12,342 nt of DNA from Candidatus Zixiibacteriota bacterium. Its GTDB lineage: Bacteria; Zixibacteria; MSB-5A5; SM1-73. Below, in pieces: positions 1-6,771 of this stretch. The notes beneath the pieces were generated by a model. The model did not search any database. It worked only from the letters and a program-made list of their open reading frames with translations, and had not been told where the DNA came from. Positions within the stretch are counted from its first letter, which is position 1. Each line of letters starts with the position of its first letter. The stretch covers positions 1-12,342 of the forward strand of contig JALHUP010000366.1 of NCBI GenBank assembly GCA_022866585.1, read 5' to 3'. The translations under genes were made by a program, and so were the position numbers.

Positions 1-212
1 GACTTCAAATGTCCTTTAGTTTCCCGTCTCCATAAAAGCTTATTAGGTGTCTGGATCGACTGAGGAACATATCCTGTGTTTTCATTATTTCCCCGGAAGC
101 TTTCCCAGCCTGGGGGGTGAAAGAGTTTGGTTTGTTTTAGTCTAAACCCAGGTGCACAAGATAGCAACAAAGACAAAAGGAGGATGAGAAAAGGAATGAA
201 AAGTCTACGCAT
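1..212 (-). CDS. BamB-like PQQ-propeller lipoprotein, N-terminal part (runs off the left edge)
   Basis: Reading leftward from an ATG at 210-212, 70 codons are open to the window edge. The start has an ideal ribosome site (GGAG, complement of 218-221, five bases upstream). The product begins MRRLFIPF, then a leucine-rich hydrophobic stretch ending in the lipobox LLSC (Cys19), so it should be an acylated, probably outer-membrane, lipoprotein. After the Cys comes WESFRGNNENTGY (residues 36-48) and then NKLLWRRETKGHLKS. A W-x-x-F-R-G-N-x-x-x-T-G-Y opening followed by KLLW-x-x-x-T-x-G is typical of PQQ-like beta-propeller proteins related to BamB. Only the entry to the first blade is visible, so the family call rests on this motif. 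It lies downstream of, and on the same strand as, the Omp85-fusion gene, which suggests a shared envelope role. Any other PQQ-repeat lipoprotein remains possible. Confidence 0.75.
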   Translation of the reverse strand, partial: MRRLFIPFLILLLSLLLSCAPGFRLKQTKLFHPPGWESFRGNNENTGYVPQSIQTPNKLLWRRETKGHLK

Positions 213-273
213 AGAATCTCCAGACATTTCTGTCGAACGCCTTTCTCTGATCTTGATCTCCCCCTCACCCTAA

Positions 274-293
274 CCCTTCGACTTCGCTCAGGG
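274..293. repeat. CCCTTCGACTTCGCTCAGGG interspersed repeat unit
   Basis: This 20-base unit, or its reverse complement with small changes, recurs inside the 1800-1919 block: a near copy at 1900-1919 and a partial copy at 1873-1894. It is semi-palindromic (CCCT at one end, AGGG at the other). Such CCCTGAGCG-AAGTCGAAGGG units are common as interspersed repeats in bacterial genomes. I infer that this copy and the intragenic block belong to one family. Confidence 0.6.
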
Positions 294-340
294 CAAGCCC
301 TCTCATCCAAGAGGGTGTGTCATAATCATGTTTTGAAGTT

Positions 341-410
341 GTAGCCGCCCATATGGGCGTAAGACATTGTAATTCAACATATCGATTCGCAGACTAAAGT
401 CTGCGGCTAC
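341..410. repeat. REPIN-like element: two GTAG-led hairpins in opposite orientation
   Basis: The 70-base segment begins with GTAGCCGC (341-348) and ends with its exact reverse complement GCGGCTAC (403-410). The left unit is GTAG plus a perfect 14-base palindrome CGCCCATATGGGCG (346-359). The right unit, read on the - strand, is GTAG followed by an eight-base-pair hairpin with a two-base loop (388-395 pairing with 398-405). A GTAG tetranucleotide next to a palindrome is the hallmark of REP sequences moved by RAYT (TnpA-REP) Y1 transposases, and two inverted REPs form a REPIN. No transposase gene lies in this window. A second copy of the right unit is at 6646-6669. Confidence 0.6.
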
Positions 411-503
411 AAAAACGAAAATTCCAACACGGCCTCCAAGGGGAGAGGGAAAAACCAGGTAGAATTTAAAAAAATTCTTTGCGTTTTATTTATTCATCTG
501 CCG

Positions 504-3500
504 TCAAAAGCTCCATCCAAAGAAGAAGTCGAAATCGGTGCCTCTCTCTATTTTCTTAAAATCGGTTCTTTTACTCACATCGAACCTCAAAACGATAACC
601 CACCCCAGGCTCACCCGGGCGCCGATCCCCAAGCTTCCAAAAAGCCTTTCAAAATCATCATCCCAGGCATTCCCGGCATCGAAAAACAAAGCTCCCCGGA
701 TGGCTTGAAAGGAAAGCTTTCCAAAGGGAAAACCGATGGAGAGATTATTAATGAGAGGAAACCTCAACTCGTTATTTATCAAAATCAGATGCCGACCATA
801 GAAAGCTCTTCGATCATAGCCTCTTAAGGACCAACTTCCACCCAGATATAATCTTTGAGGCTCTTTCCCGCTGGAGGAAAATCCCATGACTCTTATGGCA
901 AAACAACTGTTCTTCTGCAAGCGGAGGTATTTTCTTAAGTCAAATAAAACAAGCTTGTTATAGAATTCCGATCTTTTTAAGTCCATGGTCAATCCCAAGG
1001 TCAAGTTGAACCTGGTGCCGTCAATGGGACCCACAAAATCCCAGATGCTGGTGTCTAAAATAAGAGAGACGTAATTGGTGGCAAGAAACGCTTTCCTTTT
1101 ATTTTCGGGACTATATTCCCGATCAGATTCCCTCAAAAAGAAACTATCCTCAACTCTTTTGAATTTGGATAAGGGGTAGCTGGCAAAAGCCAAGCCCCCA
1201 TACTGTCTTTCATCATAATAACCATAATATTCTTCATAATATTCATCTTTCAGGTGATAAAATCCAACCCCGTAATTAAAGCGGTGGGTTTTGTTTAAAT
1301 AAGTCAGCCCAAAATTAAAGCTGGAGAGAAACTCGTCCTTTGACCGGGCGGAGTTGCCCACCAGAAAGAAATATTGATGGTTCCCTAACATGTCGGTGAA
1401 AGCGGTCTGAAATCCCCCCACGGTTCCATACATGGCATCATAGGAAATCACCGATTGGGCGATGTCAAAAGAAAACTGCTTTTTATATTTTGCCACCCCC
1501 CTTTGGTGAGCTCCTCCAATCTTTTCGGGTCGCCAGACCTCCTGAGGATTCGAGGCGATCAGGTTCGTGTCTATAGAAAAACTTACCGTATTTTTCAAAG
1601 AGTCTTCTTTTGCGAAGCGGGATTTTGTGGGAAAATCCATTTTGTGAATTTGAAAGCTGTAGCCCTCATACGCAGAGAAATAAAGAGTTTTTCCATTTGA
1701 TGAGAAGGAAGGATCAAATGCGCCGGTGATCAGGTCGGTAAGCTGGATGGGATGAAAGAAATCACCATTTTTTGAAGGATCTTTTAATGAATCCAAAGGC
1801 GGCTCGACAAGCTCCCTTCGACTTTGCCCCTCGACCATGTTCGGGGCAGTGAGACTGTCGAATCGCTCAGGGACAGTGAGCGAAGTCGAACTGTCACCAC
1901 CCTGAGCAAAGCCGAAGGGGAGAAAATAAAGGTTATAAGCTTTGTTTCGATCCGAGGAAAAAACCAAACCCTTCCCATCCGGAGACCAATCGCAGGATAG
2001 GTCATGATAAGGCCCGGAGGTTAAAGGCTTTATTTGGTTTTCAGAAAGGTCCAAAAGGAAAAGATTTAAAAAACCATCTTTTCCGAAAGCTCCTCTATCT
2101 GAACTGAAAGCAATATATCTACCATCCGGTGACCAGCTGGGATCTTTTTCTTGATACAGGTCACAAGTTAATCGCTCTAAAAGCTTGGTTTGGAAATCGT
2201 ATGAATAAAGATCCGAATACCCCTCTTTGGTGACTCCTATAAAAGCCACCTTTTTCGCACCGGGAGACCAAGTAGGAGAAGAAAGACCGGTCAAAGAAGC
2301 GAAACTTTCTTTTTTTTGCACCTTTCTTGATTTAACATCATAAATATATAAAACGTCGTTCTCGTTGCTTTTGGAGACGAAGGCTATTTTTCCTTCCGGG
2401 GAGACCTCTATTTTGCTTTGCATAAAGTGGAGTGATTCAAATTTAGGGGATCTTTCTCCTTTGACTAAAGTGATCAATTTTTTCTTTTCCCCCTCCGGCG
2501 ACATGAGACAGATGGAGGAATAACCCAGTTTGTTGGACTTGAACACCACCCACTCTTTATCCTCCAAAGATAGAGGCTCAGGTTTTATGTTTATTCCGTC
2601 AAAGGTGAGCTGAGGAAAAACCCTATCCGGAAGGTCGCTTTCTTTTATCTGCGGAAAATATTTTTTCTTCAAAGAGTATTCCCACTCGGTCCAGACCTCC
2701 ACTGGACTTTTGTGAAAGGTTATCTGGAAAACCTCCCTGAAACTATTTGCCTTCCAATAGTTTTCGAAGATCATCCCTATTTTGTCATCTCCATATTCCC
2801 TTTCCACAAAATCCAAGAATGATTCCCCTATCTTATACATCAAATAACTCCCATAAACCTGGTAGATATCGCCAAATCTTATGAATTTTCCTGAAATGAC
2901 CAGATCTCTCATCATCATGTCCGCCTCGCTGTCCCACTCTCCGGACCAATGTTCGGCTAACCCTTCCTCAAACCATAAAGGCAAACCCGAAAAGTTATAT
3001 CTTTTGTGGGCTTTCATCACGTAAGGGAGCTTGCGCATAATGAAAGCATGGACCATCTCATGCCTGATCACTTGCCGGAAGCGAAAATAGGAGCCGTCGA
3101 AAGGTATGACCATTCTCCCTTTAAAAAGCTCGGTGAAGCCGCCCACGTTCTCCGGCAGAAGGTTAGGGATGACGTTGGTTTGTTCAAAATAGTTGGGGGA
3201 GCTGTAGATCACCAAAGGAAGCTTCTTGTCCAAGTGGTGATTGAATTTGTTCTCCAAAAACCTGTAGCTTTCTTCGGCATAATTTGCCGCAATCTCGGCA
3301 ATCTCTTTTTCCTCAGAGTAAAAATAGACGTGGAAGTGATCGGTGGTCAAAACCTGCCACGAAAAATCCGTATATTGAACCTTATTCTTTCCGAAATAGT
3401 ATTGCCCCCAGGCGGGAGCTGAAAACGAAAGAAAAAACAGAGTTAGTAGTAAAAGTTTCAAGCTTCTGGATAAATCGAATAGCCCCGCCTTTACGACGGG

Positions 3501-3692
3501 ACGGAGGGATAAACCCTCCGCTACGCTTTTGTTGGGGCAGGGGTTGAACCCACAAGCGTCCCCAAGATTCACTATGTCTTGTAACAAGTTGTGCGAGTTT
3601 AATCGTCCGTTGCGTCGGGAAGTTGTTCCGAAGGATTCCATACGGATTTTCCCCACGCTATGTTCAAATTTAGTTTTCTTATTATCCAACAT
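504..3692 (-). CDS. Secreted protease-like / TolB-type propeller / Omp85 beta-barrel fusion protein
   Basis: Outer-membrane protein of 1062 codons with three parts. Residues 76-96 form a signal peptide (S-R-S-L-K, a leucine/phenylalanine core, then SAPAWG). Residues about 97-345 resemble the peptidase-MA (gluzincin) fold, with HEMVH at 211-215 and EEGLAE at 242-247, so the zinc ligands look intact. Residues about 365-690 hold TolB/PD40 beta-propeller blades (PTWSPGAKKVAF, PSWSPDGRYIAFSSD, DWSPDGKGLVFSSD, PSFSSNGKTLYFS). Residues about 731-1062 form an Omp85/surface-antigen barrel, with the lid motif LRGY at 956-959, FFDAGNAWDD at 1003-1012 and a terminal Phe typical of the barrel assembly signal. 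No POTRA domain is evident. The start is uncertain: residues 1 to about 73 read through repeat DNA, and the ATG lacks a strong ribosome site. Residues 592-631 are encoded by an inserted repeat. The function (barrel assembly, secretion or protein processing) is inferred only. Confidence 0.85.
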   Translation of the reverse strand: MLDNKKTKFEHSVGKIRMESFGTTSRRNGRLNSHNLLQDIVNLGDACGFNPCPNKSVAEGLSLRPVVKAGLFDLSRSLKLLLLTLFFLSFSAPAWGQYYFGKNKVQYTDFSWQVLTTDHFHVYFYSEEKEIAEIAANYAEESYRFLENKFNHHLDKKLPLVIYSSPNYFEQTNVIPNLLPENVGGFTELFKGRMVIPFDGSYFRFRQVIRHEMVHAFIMRKLPYVMKAHKRYNFSGLPLWFEEGLAEHWSGEWDSEADMMMRDLVISGKFIRFGDIYQVYGSYLMYKIGESFLDFVEREYGDDKIGMIFENYWKANSFREVFQITFHKSPVEVWTEWEYSLKKKYFPQIKESDLPDRVFPQLTFDGINIKPEPLSLEDKEWVVFKSNKLGYSSICLMSPEGEKKKLITLVKGERSPKFESLHFMQSKIEVSPEGKIAFVSKSNENDVLYIYDVKSRKVQKKESFASLTGLSSPTWSPGAKKVAFIGVTKEGYSDLYSYDFQTKLLERLTCDLYQEKDPSWSPDGRYIAFSSDRGAFGKDGFLNLFLLDLSENQIKPLTSGPYHDLSCDWSPDGKGLVFSSDRNKAYNLYFLPFGFAQGGDSSTSLTVPERFDSLTAPNMVEGQSRRELVEPPLDSLKDPSKNGDFFHPIQLTDLITGAFDPSFSSNGKTLYFSAYEGYSFQIHKMDFPTKSRFAKEDSLKNTVSFSIDTNLIASNPQEVWRPEKIGGAHQRGVAKYKKQFSFDIAQSVISYDAMYGTVGGFQTAFTDMLGNHQYFFLVGNSARSKDEFLSSFNFGLTYLNKTHRFNYGVGFYHLKDEYYEEYYGYYDERQYGGLAFASYPLSKFKRVEDSFFLRESDREYSPENKRKAFLATNYVSLILDTSIWDFVGPIDGTRFNLTLGLTMDLKRSEFYNKLVLFDLRKYLRLQKNSCFAIRVMGFSSSGKEPQRLYLGGSWSLRGYDRRAFYGRHLILINNELRFPLINNLSIGFPFGKLSFQAIRGALFFDAGNAWDDDFERLFGSLGIGARVSLGWVIVLRFDVSKRTDFKKIERGTDFDFFFGWSF
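1800..1919. repeat. 120-bp interspersed repeat inserted in frame in the propeller of the fusion protein
   Basis: The block spans about 40 codons (residues 592-631) between the blade strand YNLYFLP and the next segment (DSLKDPSKNGDFFHP). It contains CTCGACAAGCTCCCTTCGAC, GCGAAGTCGAA and CCCTGAGCAAAGCCGAAGGG, which match the unit at 274-293 and its variants. The encoded peptide (GGDSSTSLTVPERFDSLTAP and onward, ending ELVEPP) is low in hydrophobic core residues and does not look like propeller sequence. Its length is a multiple of three and leaves the frame open, so the host protein tolerates it in a surface loop. The boundaries are judged by eye and are good to a few bases. Confidence 0.75.
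3481..3565. repeat. GTAG-led hairpin repeat covering the predicted N-terminal coding region
   Basis: On the - strand, GTAG (3524-3521) precedes a perfect seven-base-pair hairpin CGGAGGG/CCCTCCG with a five-base loop (3502-3508 and 3514-3520). Flanking it are an imperfect CCCG/CGGG palindrome (about 3484-3500), the inverted pair TTGGGG (3532-3537)/CCCCAA (3560-3565), and an inner GGGTTGAACCC (3541-3551). The GTAG-plus-hairpin plan matches REP-type elements. Translated in the fusion-gene frame it gives GFNPCPNKSVAEGLSLRPVV, directly upstream of the signal peptide. It is more likely untranslated leader or a recent insertion than functional protein. Confidence 0.6.
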
Positions 3693-3706
3693 AATCTCAT
3701 TTTTTT

Positions 3707-3743
3707 AATCCCCCTTATAGTCCCCCTTTAAAAAAGGGGGATT
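3707..3743. repeat. CCCCCTTT palindromic repeat
   Basis: AATCCCCCTT (3707-3716) is the exact reverse complement of AAGGGGGATT (3734-3743). Inside lies a perfect eight-base-pair hairpin, CCCCCTTT (3722-3729) with AAAGGGGG (3733-3740), closed by three bases. This is a common style of intergenic palindromic repeat. On the - strand it would sit in the 5' leader of the fusion-gene transcript if the 3775-3803 promoter is real. It lacks a following T-run, so I do not call it a terminator. Confidence 0.6.
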
Positions 3744-3774
3744 ACCAGGACCCGTCCGGAACAAGATCCCGTCA

Positions 3775-3803
3775 AATTTAACTTCTTTCTTTAGATTTGT
3801 CAA
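3775..3803 (-). promoter_or_regulatory. Candidate sigma-70 promoter for the fusion gene
   Basis: On the - strand a perfect -35 TTGACA (3803-3798) is followed after 17 bases by TAAATT (3780-3775), four of six matches to the -10 consensus. Transcription would begin near 3768, about 75 bases before the ATG at 3692, and the leader would include the CCCCCTTT palindrome. The perfect -35 and ideal spacing support it; the -10 is weak. Confidence 0.4.
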
Positions 3804-3972
3804 CCGACAGCTAAGCCTTTAGCCTTTCTGAATTTCCAAAAGAGAAAGTTCGCAGTAGGTAACGAAAGAAAAATATGATTGGGTTAGATGTTTATGCGTT
3901 CATACGAATTTTGTCCAGTGGTTGATTTCACAATTAGGTATTTCTTATTGGCTTTTAATCAATAGTCAGAAG

Positions 3973-6228
3973 TCAATACTTGAGCTGAGTTCTGCTTTTT
4001 ATCATTTTTAAGGTCTGCTCGGCTGCCTCTGTTAGGGGATCCTTGGTGAGAAGAACTCTGATTCGCCTTTTTTTTTGGCTTATGAACTTTTCAATCTCTT
4101 CAGCCAGGTTGGGGGTTGTGGTTTGGGGTGAGCTGGTCGAGCCAATCTTACCGAGGATATTTAGGGCGGTAATCTTGATCTCTTCCTTTTGCCGTCTGGA
4201 CAAATCTTTTACTCCTGAATTTTCTTTGGATAAAAGTTCCAATAGGAACCCCATGGCCTCTTCACCACCAATCTTGCCAATGGCGGTAAGTGCGGAAATC
4301 TTATCTTTTCGATTACGATGAAAGTGGTCGATCAGAGATTTTAAACATCGTCTGTCCCCGACTACACTCAAGGAGCCTATGGCGCTTTTTCGAACCTCCT
4401 CATCTTTGTCCTTCAAAAAGGTCAATAGCGCATCCACCGATCTCTCTTCCCCTATCTTTTCCAAAGCCTTGATGACTTCCAGCCGGACTCGTGGATCCGG
4501 ATCGGAATTAAGTTTCACTAAGATCTCCACACTGGATGGATCCGGGATGCTTCCCAAAACATAAATGGCGTTACGCACTTTATACCAATGCTCATCTATC
4601 AGAAGCTGGGTTTCCTCTTCTCTTCCGAAGGCGTTTATGTTGGACAAGAGACAGCCTAAGGCGGCTATGGAGCTTTGTCCCAATTTGCTTAAGACCCTTA
4701 ATGAGCTTATCCGGGTAGGTCTATGATCCACGGTAAAAATCTCCAAAAGCTTTTGCGCCACTTGGTCCTTATCCAAACATTCTAATATCTCCTCGATGAC
4801 CCTGGTATTTTGTAAAGCTCGAAGGTCTTTGAGTTGGTTTATTAAAATGGTAAGAGTGGACTCATCGGAGACTTCCTTCAAAAAGTCTTTGGCAACTTCT
4901 CTTACCTCTTCAGAATACAAAACCTCTTCGCTCAATCTGACATTATATTCGCAAAGTATCTTTTTTGCCTCCTCAAATTCTTTCCTTTGTATCATTTCGG
5001 AGAAGATGATCTTGACCAGCTCGGTGGAGTCATTCAAGACATTGGCTGAAAGCATCTGATCTTTGATCTTATCATATAGCCGGCCTTTTAAATATACGAA
5101 TTCAACTTCCATCTTACGCAAGATCAAACTGCTCAAAATCTCCTTTAATGCCACAACCGAAAGTCGTCTGGTTTCGCTGTTTCCCGAATCCAGATTGGAA
5201 AGGAGCTTATCCATGGCATATAACCTGATTTTGGGTTCCTCGGAGTCGATCACCCTCGCAAGCAGGAACATGAATCGCTCGAAATCCACCTCTTTTTCCC
5301 CAAGCTCATCTGTCAATGCTATCAGCTCGTCCAAAACCGCCTGACTTTTCAGCCATTTCTCCTCAAATATTAAATCAAAATACTTCTCATCCAAGATGCG
5401 ATATCCAGAGAGTATCTTCTTGACCTGGGGCAAAAGCTTCTTCTTTTCCCTATCCTGCAATAGCTTGTGCACCAAGTTTGCCACTTCGTTTACCACGGAG
5501 TTCTTATCTTCGCCTTCGGATTTTTTTAGGGTAGACTCGAGTCCGGAAGCCAAAAGGCTCAATACTTCATCGTCCGTGAGATGTTTCACCTGCTTTTGAA
5601 TCTCCTGGGTCAGTTGATCTAAGTTTACCTCGGTGCCAAATTTTTCTATACAGCTTTCCTGTTTCACCGGTTTATTTAAGAGAATATCTCTGACCAGATC
5701 AGGATTCTCTTTTATGATTTTGGAGATTTGAGCCTTTAGGTCCGCCCCCTCCAAAATTTCCGCTTTTACCACCACTTCATCGTCTGAGACCAGCTCATAT
5801 CTTAATTCATTGAATTGGATGGAGCGGATTTCATTCTTACTGATAAATTCAATCAAGCTTCTCTTGCGTGCACTCTTTTCCAAAGGCTTGACAAAGAAGC
5901 TTAAGAACTTACTTAACTCTTCTTTGGTTAGGGTATTAAGAAAGGTCAAACTATTAATATTTTGCTCCTGAAACTCCTCTTTCAATCTTTCCGGTAGAAG
6001 ATCCTCCTTCACACTATCTCCGTTTATAATGATTTTATCACCTACCTGGCTTATGGTCACGTGGTCCGTATTCTCAAACATTTCCTGCAAAGTGAAGAAA
6101 GGTTTTTCTGCGGCTTTGATGGCGGCAGGATGTTCTGGAGGATACATCGCCAATCGTTTTATGGCGGCATCTATCTCCCTTAGGACGTCGATCCCAAAGT
6201 GCCGGGTGGTGGTCTTAATCTCTTCCAT
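3973..6228 (-). CDS. HEAT-repeat protein with a YPPxHP-type N-terminal domain
   Basis: This 751-codon protein has no signal peptide or membrane segment, so it is probably cytoplasmic. The N-terminal part (residues about 10-150) carries IKRLAMYPPEHPAA (23-36) followed by ISQVGDKIIINGD (59-71). This arrangement occurs in bacterial HEAT-repeat proteins and in proteins linked to HD-type phosphohydrolases. The middle (about 150-540) is charged helical sequence. Residues about 550-695 are clear HEAT-like repeats: RNAIYVLGSIPDPSSVEIL, PRVRLEVIKALEKIGEERSV, EVRKSAIGSLSVVGD and ISALTAIGKIGGEEA. They should form an alpha-solenoid that binds a partner protein. The tail (711-751) is basic and coiled. The start at 6226-6228 has GGAAAG seven bases upstream. 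No partner or enzymatic role can be read from the sequence. A short linker (residues 697-708) resembles part of a repeat. Confidence 0.85.
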   Translation of the reverse strand: MEEIKTTTRHFGIDVLREIDAAIKRLAMYPPEHPAAIKAAEKPFFTLQEMFENTDHVTISQVGDKIIINGDSVKEDLLPERLKEEFQEQNINSLTFLNTLTKEELSKFLSFFVKPLEKSARKRSLIEFISKNEIRSIQFNELRYELVSDDEVVVKAEILEGADLKAQISKIIKENPDLVRDILLNKPVKQESCIEKFGTEVNLDQLTQEIQKQVKHLTDDEVLSLLASGLESTLKKSEGEDKNSVVNEVANLVHKLLQDREKKKLLPQVKKILSGYRILDEKYFDLIFEEKWLKSQAVLDELIALTDELGEKEVDFERFMFLLARVIDSEEPKIRLYAMDKLLSNLDSGNSETRRLSVVALKEILSSLILRKMEVEFVYLKGRLYDKIKDQMLSANVLNDSTELVKIIFSEMIQRKEFEEAKKILCEYNVRLSEEVLYSEEVREVAKDFLKEVSDESTLTILINQLKDLRALQNTRVIEEILECLDKDQVAQKLLEIFTVDHRPTRISSLRVLSKLGQSSIAALGCLLSNINAFGREEETQLLIDEHWYKVRNAIYVLGSIPDPSSVEILVKLNSDPDPRVRLEVIKALEKIGEERSVDALLTFLKDKDEEVRKSAIGSLSVVGDRRCLKSLIDHFHRNRKDKISALTAIGKIGGEEAMGFLLELLSKENSGVKDLSRRQKEEIKITALNILGKIGSTSSPQTTTPNLAEEIEKFISQKKRRIRVLLTKDPLTEAAEQTLKMIKSRTQLKY
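4126..4144. repeat. Possible repeat fragment in the C-terminal linker of the HEAT gene
   Basis: The reverse complement of this stretch starts GGCTCGACCAGCTC, which differs by one base from GGCTCGACAAGCTC at 1801-1814, the edge of the 120-bp intragenic repeat. It encodes the start of a low-complexity linker (GSTSSPQTTTPN) between the last HEAT repeat and the basic tail. The match is short and could be chance. Confidence 0.3.
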
Positions 6229-6399
6229 TAAAGAGCTTTCCGAGTTTCACTTGGTTTCGCAGAAATAATGGAAGCGTTTTCTCTCATTTTCCCCTCCCTC
6301 GATAGTTCGACAGGTTCGATAAACTCACTGCAAGCAAGCTCACTACAAGTGGGAGTGGTTAGGGGGGTGAAGCTACCATCTCTTTCACCCTCTCCCTTA

Positions 6400-6422
6400 C
6401 CCTCCCCCGTCAAGGGGGAGGG
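6400..6422. repeat. CCCTCCCCC / GGGGGAGGG hairpin repeat
   Basis: A perfect nine-base-pair stem (6400-6408 with 6414-6422) closes a five-base loop. The preceding bases (CACCCTCTCCCTTACC) continue the same pyrimidine-rich repeat style. A related purine-rich piece is at 438-449. If the 6574-6601 promoter is used, this hairpin lies in the HEAT gene's 5' leader. Confidence 0.6.
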
Positions 6423-6573
6423 GATCATGGGTCACTAAATCTTTCCATTACTTGTGCGGACTTAAATAAAATATCCGTTCTCTTGCCTTGTTTCGCAAAC
6501 AAGGAGAACCATATCCGTGGTTTTATTAACCCCTTTCATTTATCATCGACAAAGTAAACCAAGCTCTTGAACA

Positions 6574-6601
6574 AAAATAGAAAAGTGCAAAGCTTTGTCA
6601 A
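6574..6601 (-). promoter_or_regulatory. Candidate sigma-70 promoter for the HEAT-repeat gene
   Basis: On the - strand a perfect -35 TTGACA (6601-6596) is followed after 16 bases by TATTTT (6579-6574), four of six matches to the -10 consensus. The start point would be near 6567, giving a leader of about 340 bases that is mostly repeat DNA. The -35 and the bases after it (TTGACAAAG) are shared with the valS promoter. Confidence 0.35.
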
Positions 6602-6645
6602 GTGGTTTATAGGAGGAGTTTTCCCATTTTTTTTCAATTACCCCC

Positions 6646-6669
6646 CGCAGACTAAAAGTCTGCGGCTAC
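6646..6669 (-). repeat. GTAG-led hairpin (REP-like), second copy of the unit at 388-410
   Basis: Read on the - strand it is GTAGCCGCAGACT and then the reverse half. The stem is nine base pairs (6645-6653 with 6657-6665) with a three-base loop. It differs from the copy at 388-410 by one extra A in the loop. The flanking sequence is unrelated, so it is a dispersed repeat rather than a duplicated region. Confidence 0.65.
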
Positions 6670-6731
6670 CAACCTCCCCTCCCTCTTCAAGAATCCCAAA
6701 ATCCCCGTAGCAATACAGTGGCTCCGTAACG

Positions 6732-6756
6732 AGGGTAGGGGTGCAACCCCCACCCT
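6732..6756. repeat. GGGT-GGGGT / ACCCC-ACCC hairpin downstream of mazG
   Basis: A stem of ten pairs with one A-C mismatch (6732-6742 with 6746-6756) closes the loop GCA. GTAG occurs at 6735-6738 within the left arm, so it may be another REP-like unit. It lies about 50 bases beyond the mazG stop on the transcribed strand. No T-run follows, so it may stabilise the mRNA end rather than terminate it. Confidence 0.5.
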
Positions 6757-6771
6757 AACTAAGTGGGGGCT

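Larger units (their letters stand above)
213..503. other. Repeat-filled gap between the Omp85-fusion gene and the BamB-like gene
   Basis: I see no gene in these 291 bases. They are largely pieces of interspersed repeats: a CCCTTCGACTTCGCTCAGGG unit (274-293), a head-to-head pair of GTAG-led hairpins (341-410), and a purine-rich piece containing AAGGGGAGAGGG (438-449). An AT-only hairpin (461-467 pairing with 472-478) lies just past the stop of the fusion gene. It is followed on the transcribed strand by mixed sequence rather than a T-run, so I do not call a terminator. The CTCC at 218-221 is the ribosome site of the lipoprotein gene. Confidence 0.6.
3693..3972. other. Gap between the HEAT-repeat gene and the fusion gene
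   Basis: I find no gene in these 280 bases. The part nearest the fusion gene holds a CCCCCTT-type palindromic repeat (3707-3743). Next to it is a candidate - strand promoter (3775-3803). The rest (about 3804-3972) is AT-rich with no clear hairpin followed by a T-run, so the HEAT gene has no obvious intrinsic terminator here. Confidence 0.5.

Noticed and set aside
341..410. CRISPR repeat-spacer structure from the paired palindromes
   Set aside because: The two units differ, there are only two, and they are inverted rather than direct repeats.
3006..3547. + strand open frames opposite the fusion gene
   Set aside because: They mirror the well-supported protease and signal-peptide coding region and carry no motifs.
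3532..3565. tRNA-like T-arm (GGGTTCAACCCC on the - strand)
   Set aside because: No acceptor, D or anticodon arms surround it; it is part of the palindromic repeat.
6228..6428. 66-codon - strand open frame overlapping the start of the HEAT gene
   Set aside because: It is translated interspersed repeat (a PSPLTGEGKGEGE-type peptide) with no ribosome site or family motif.
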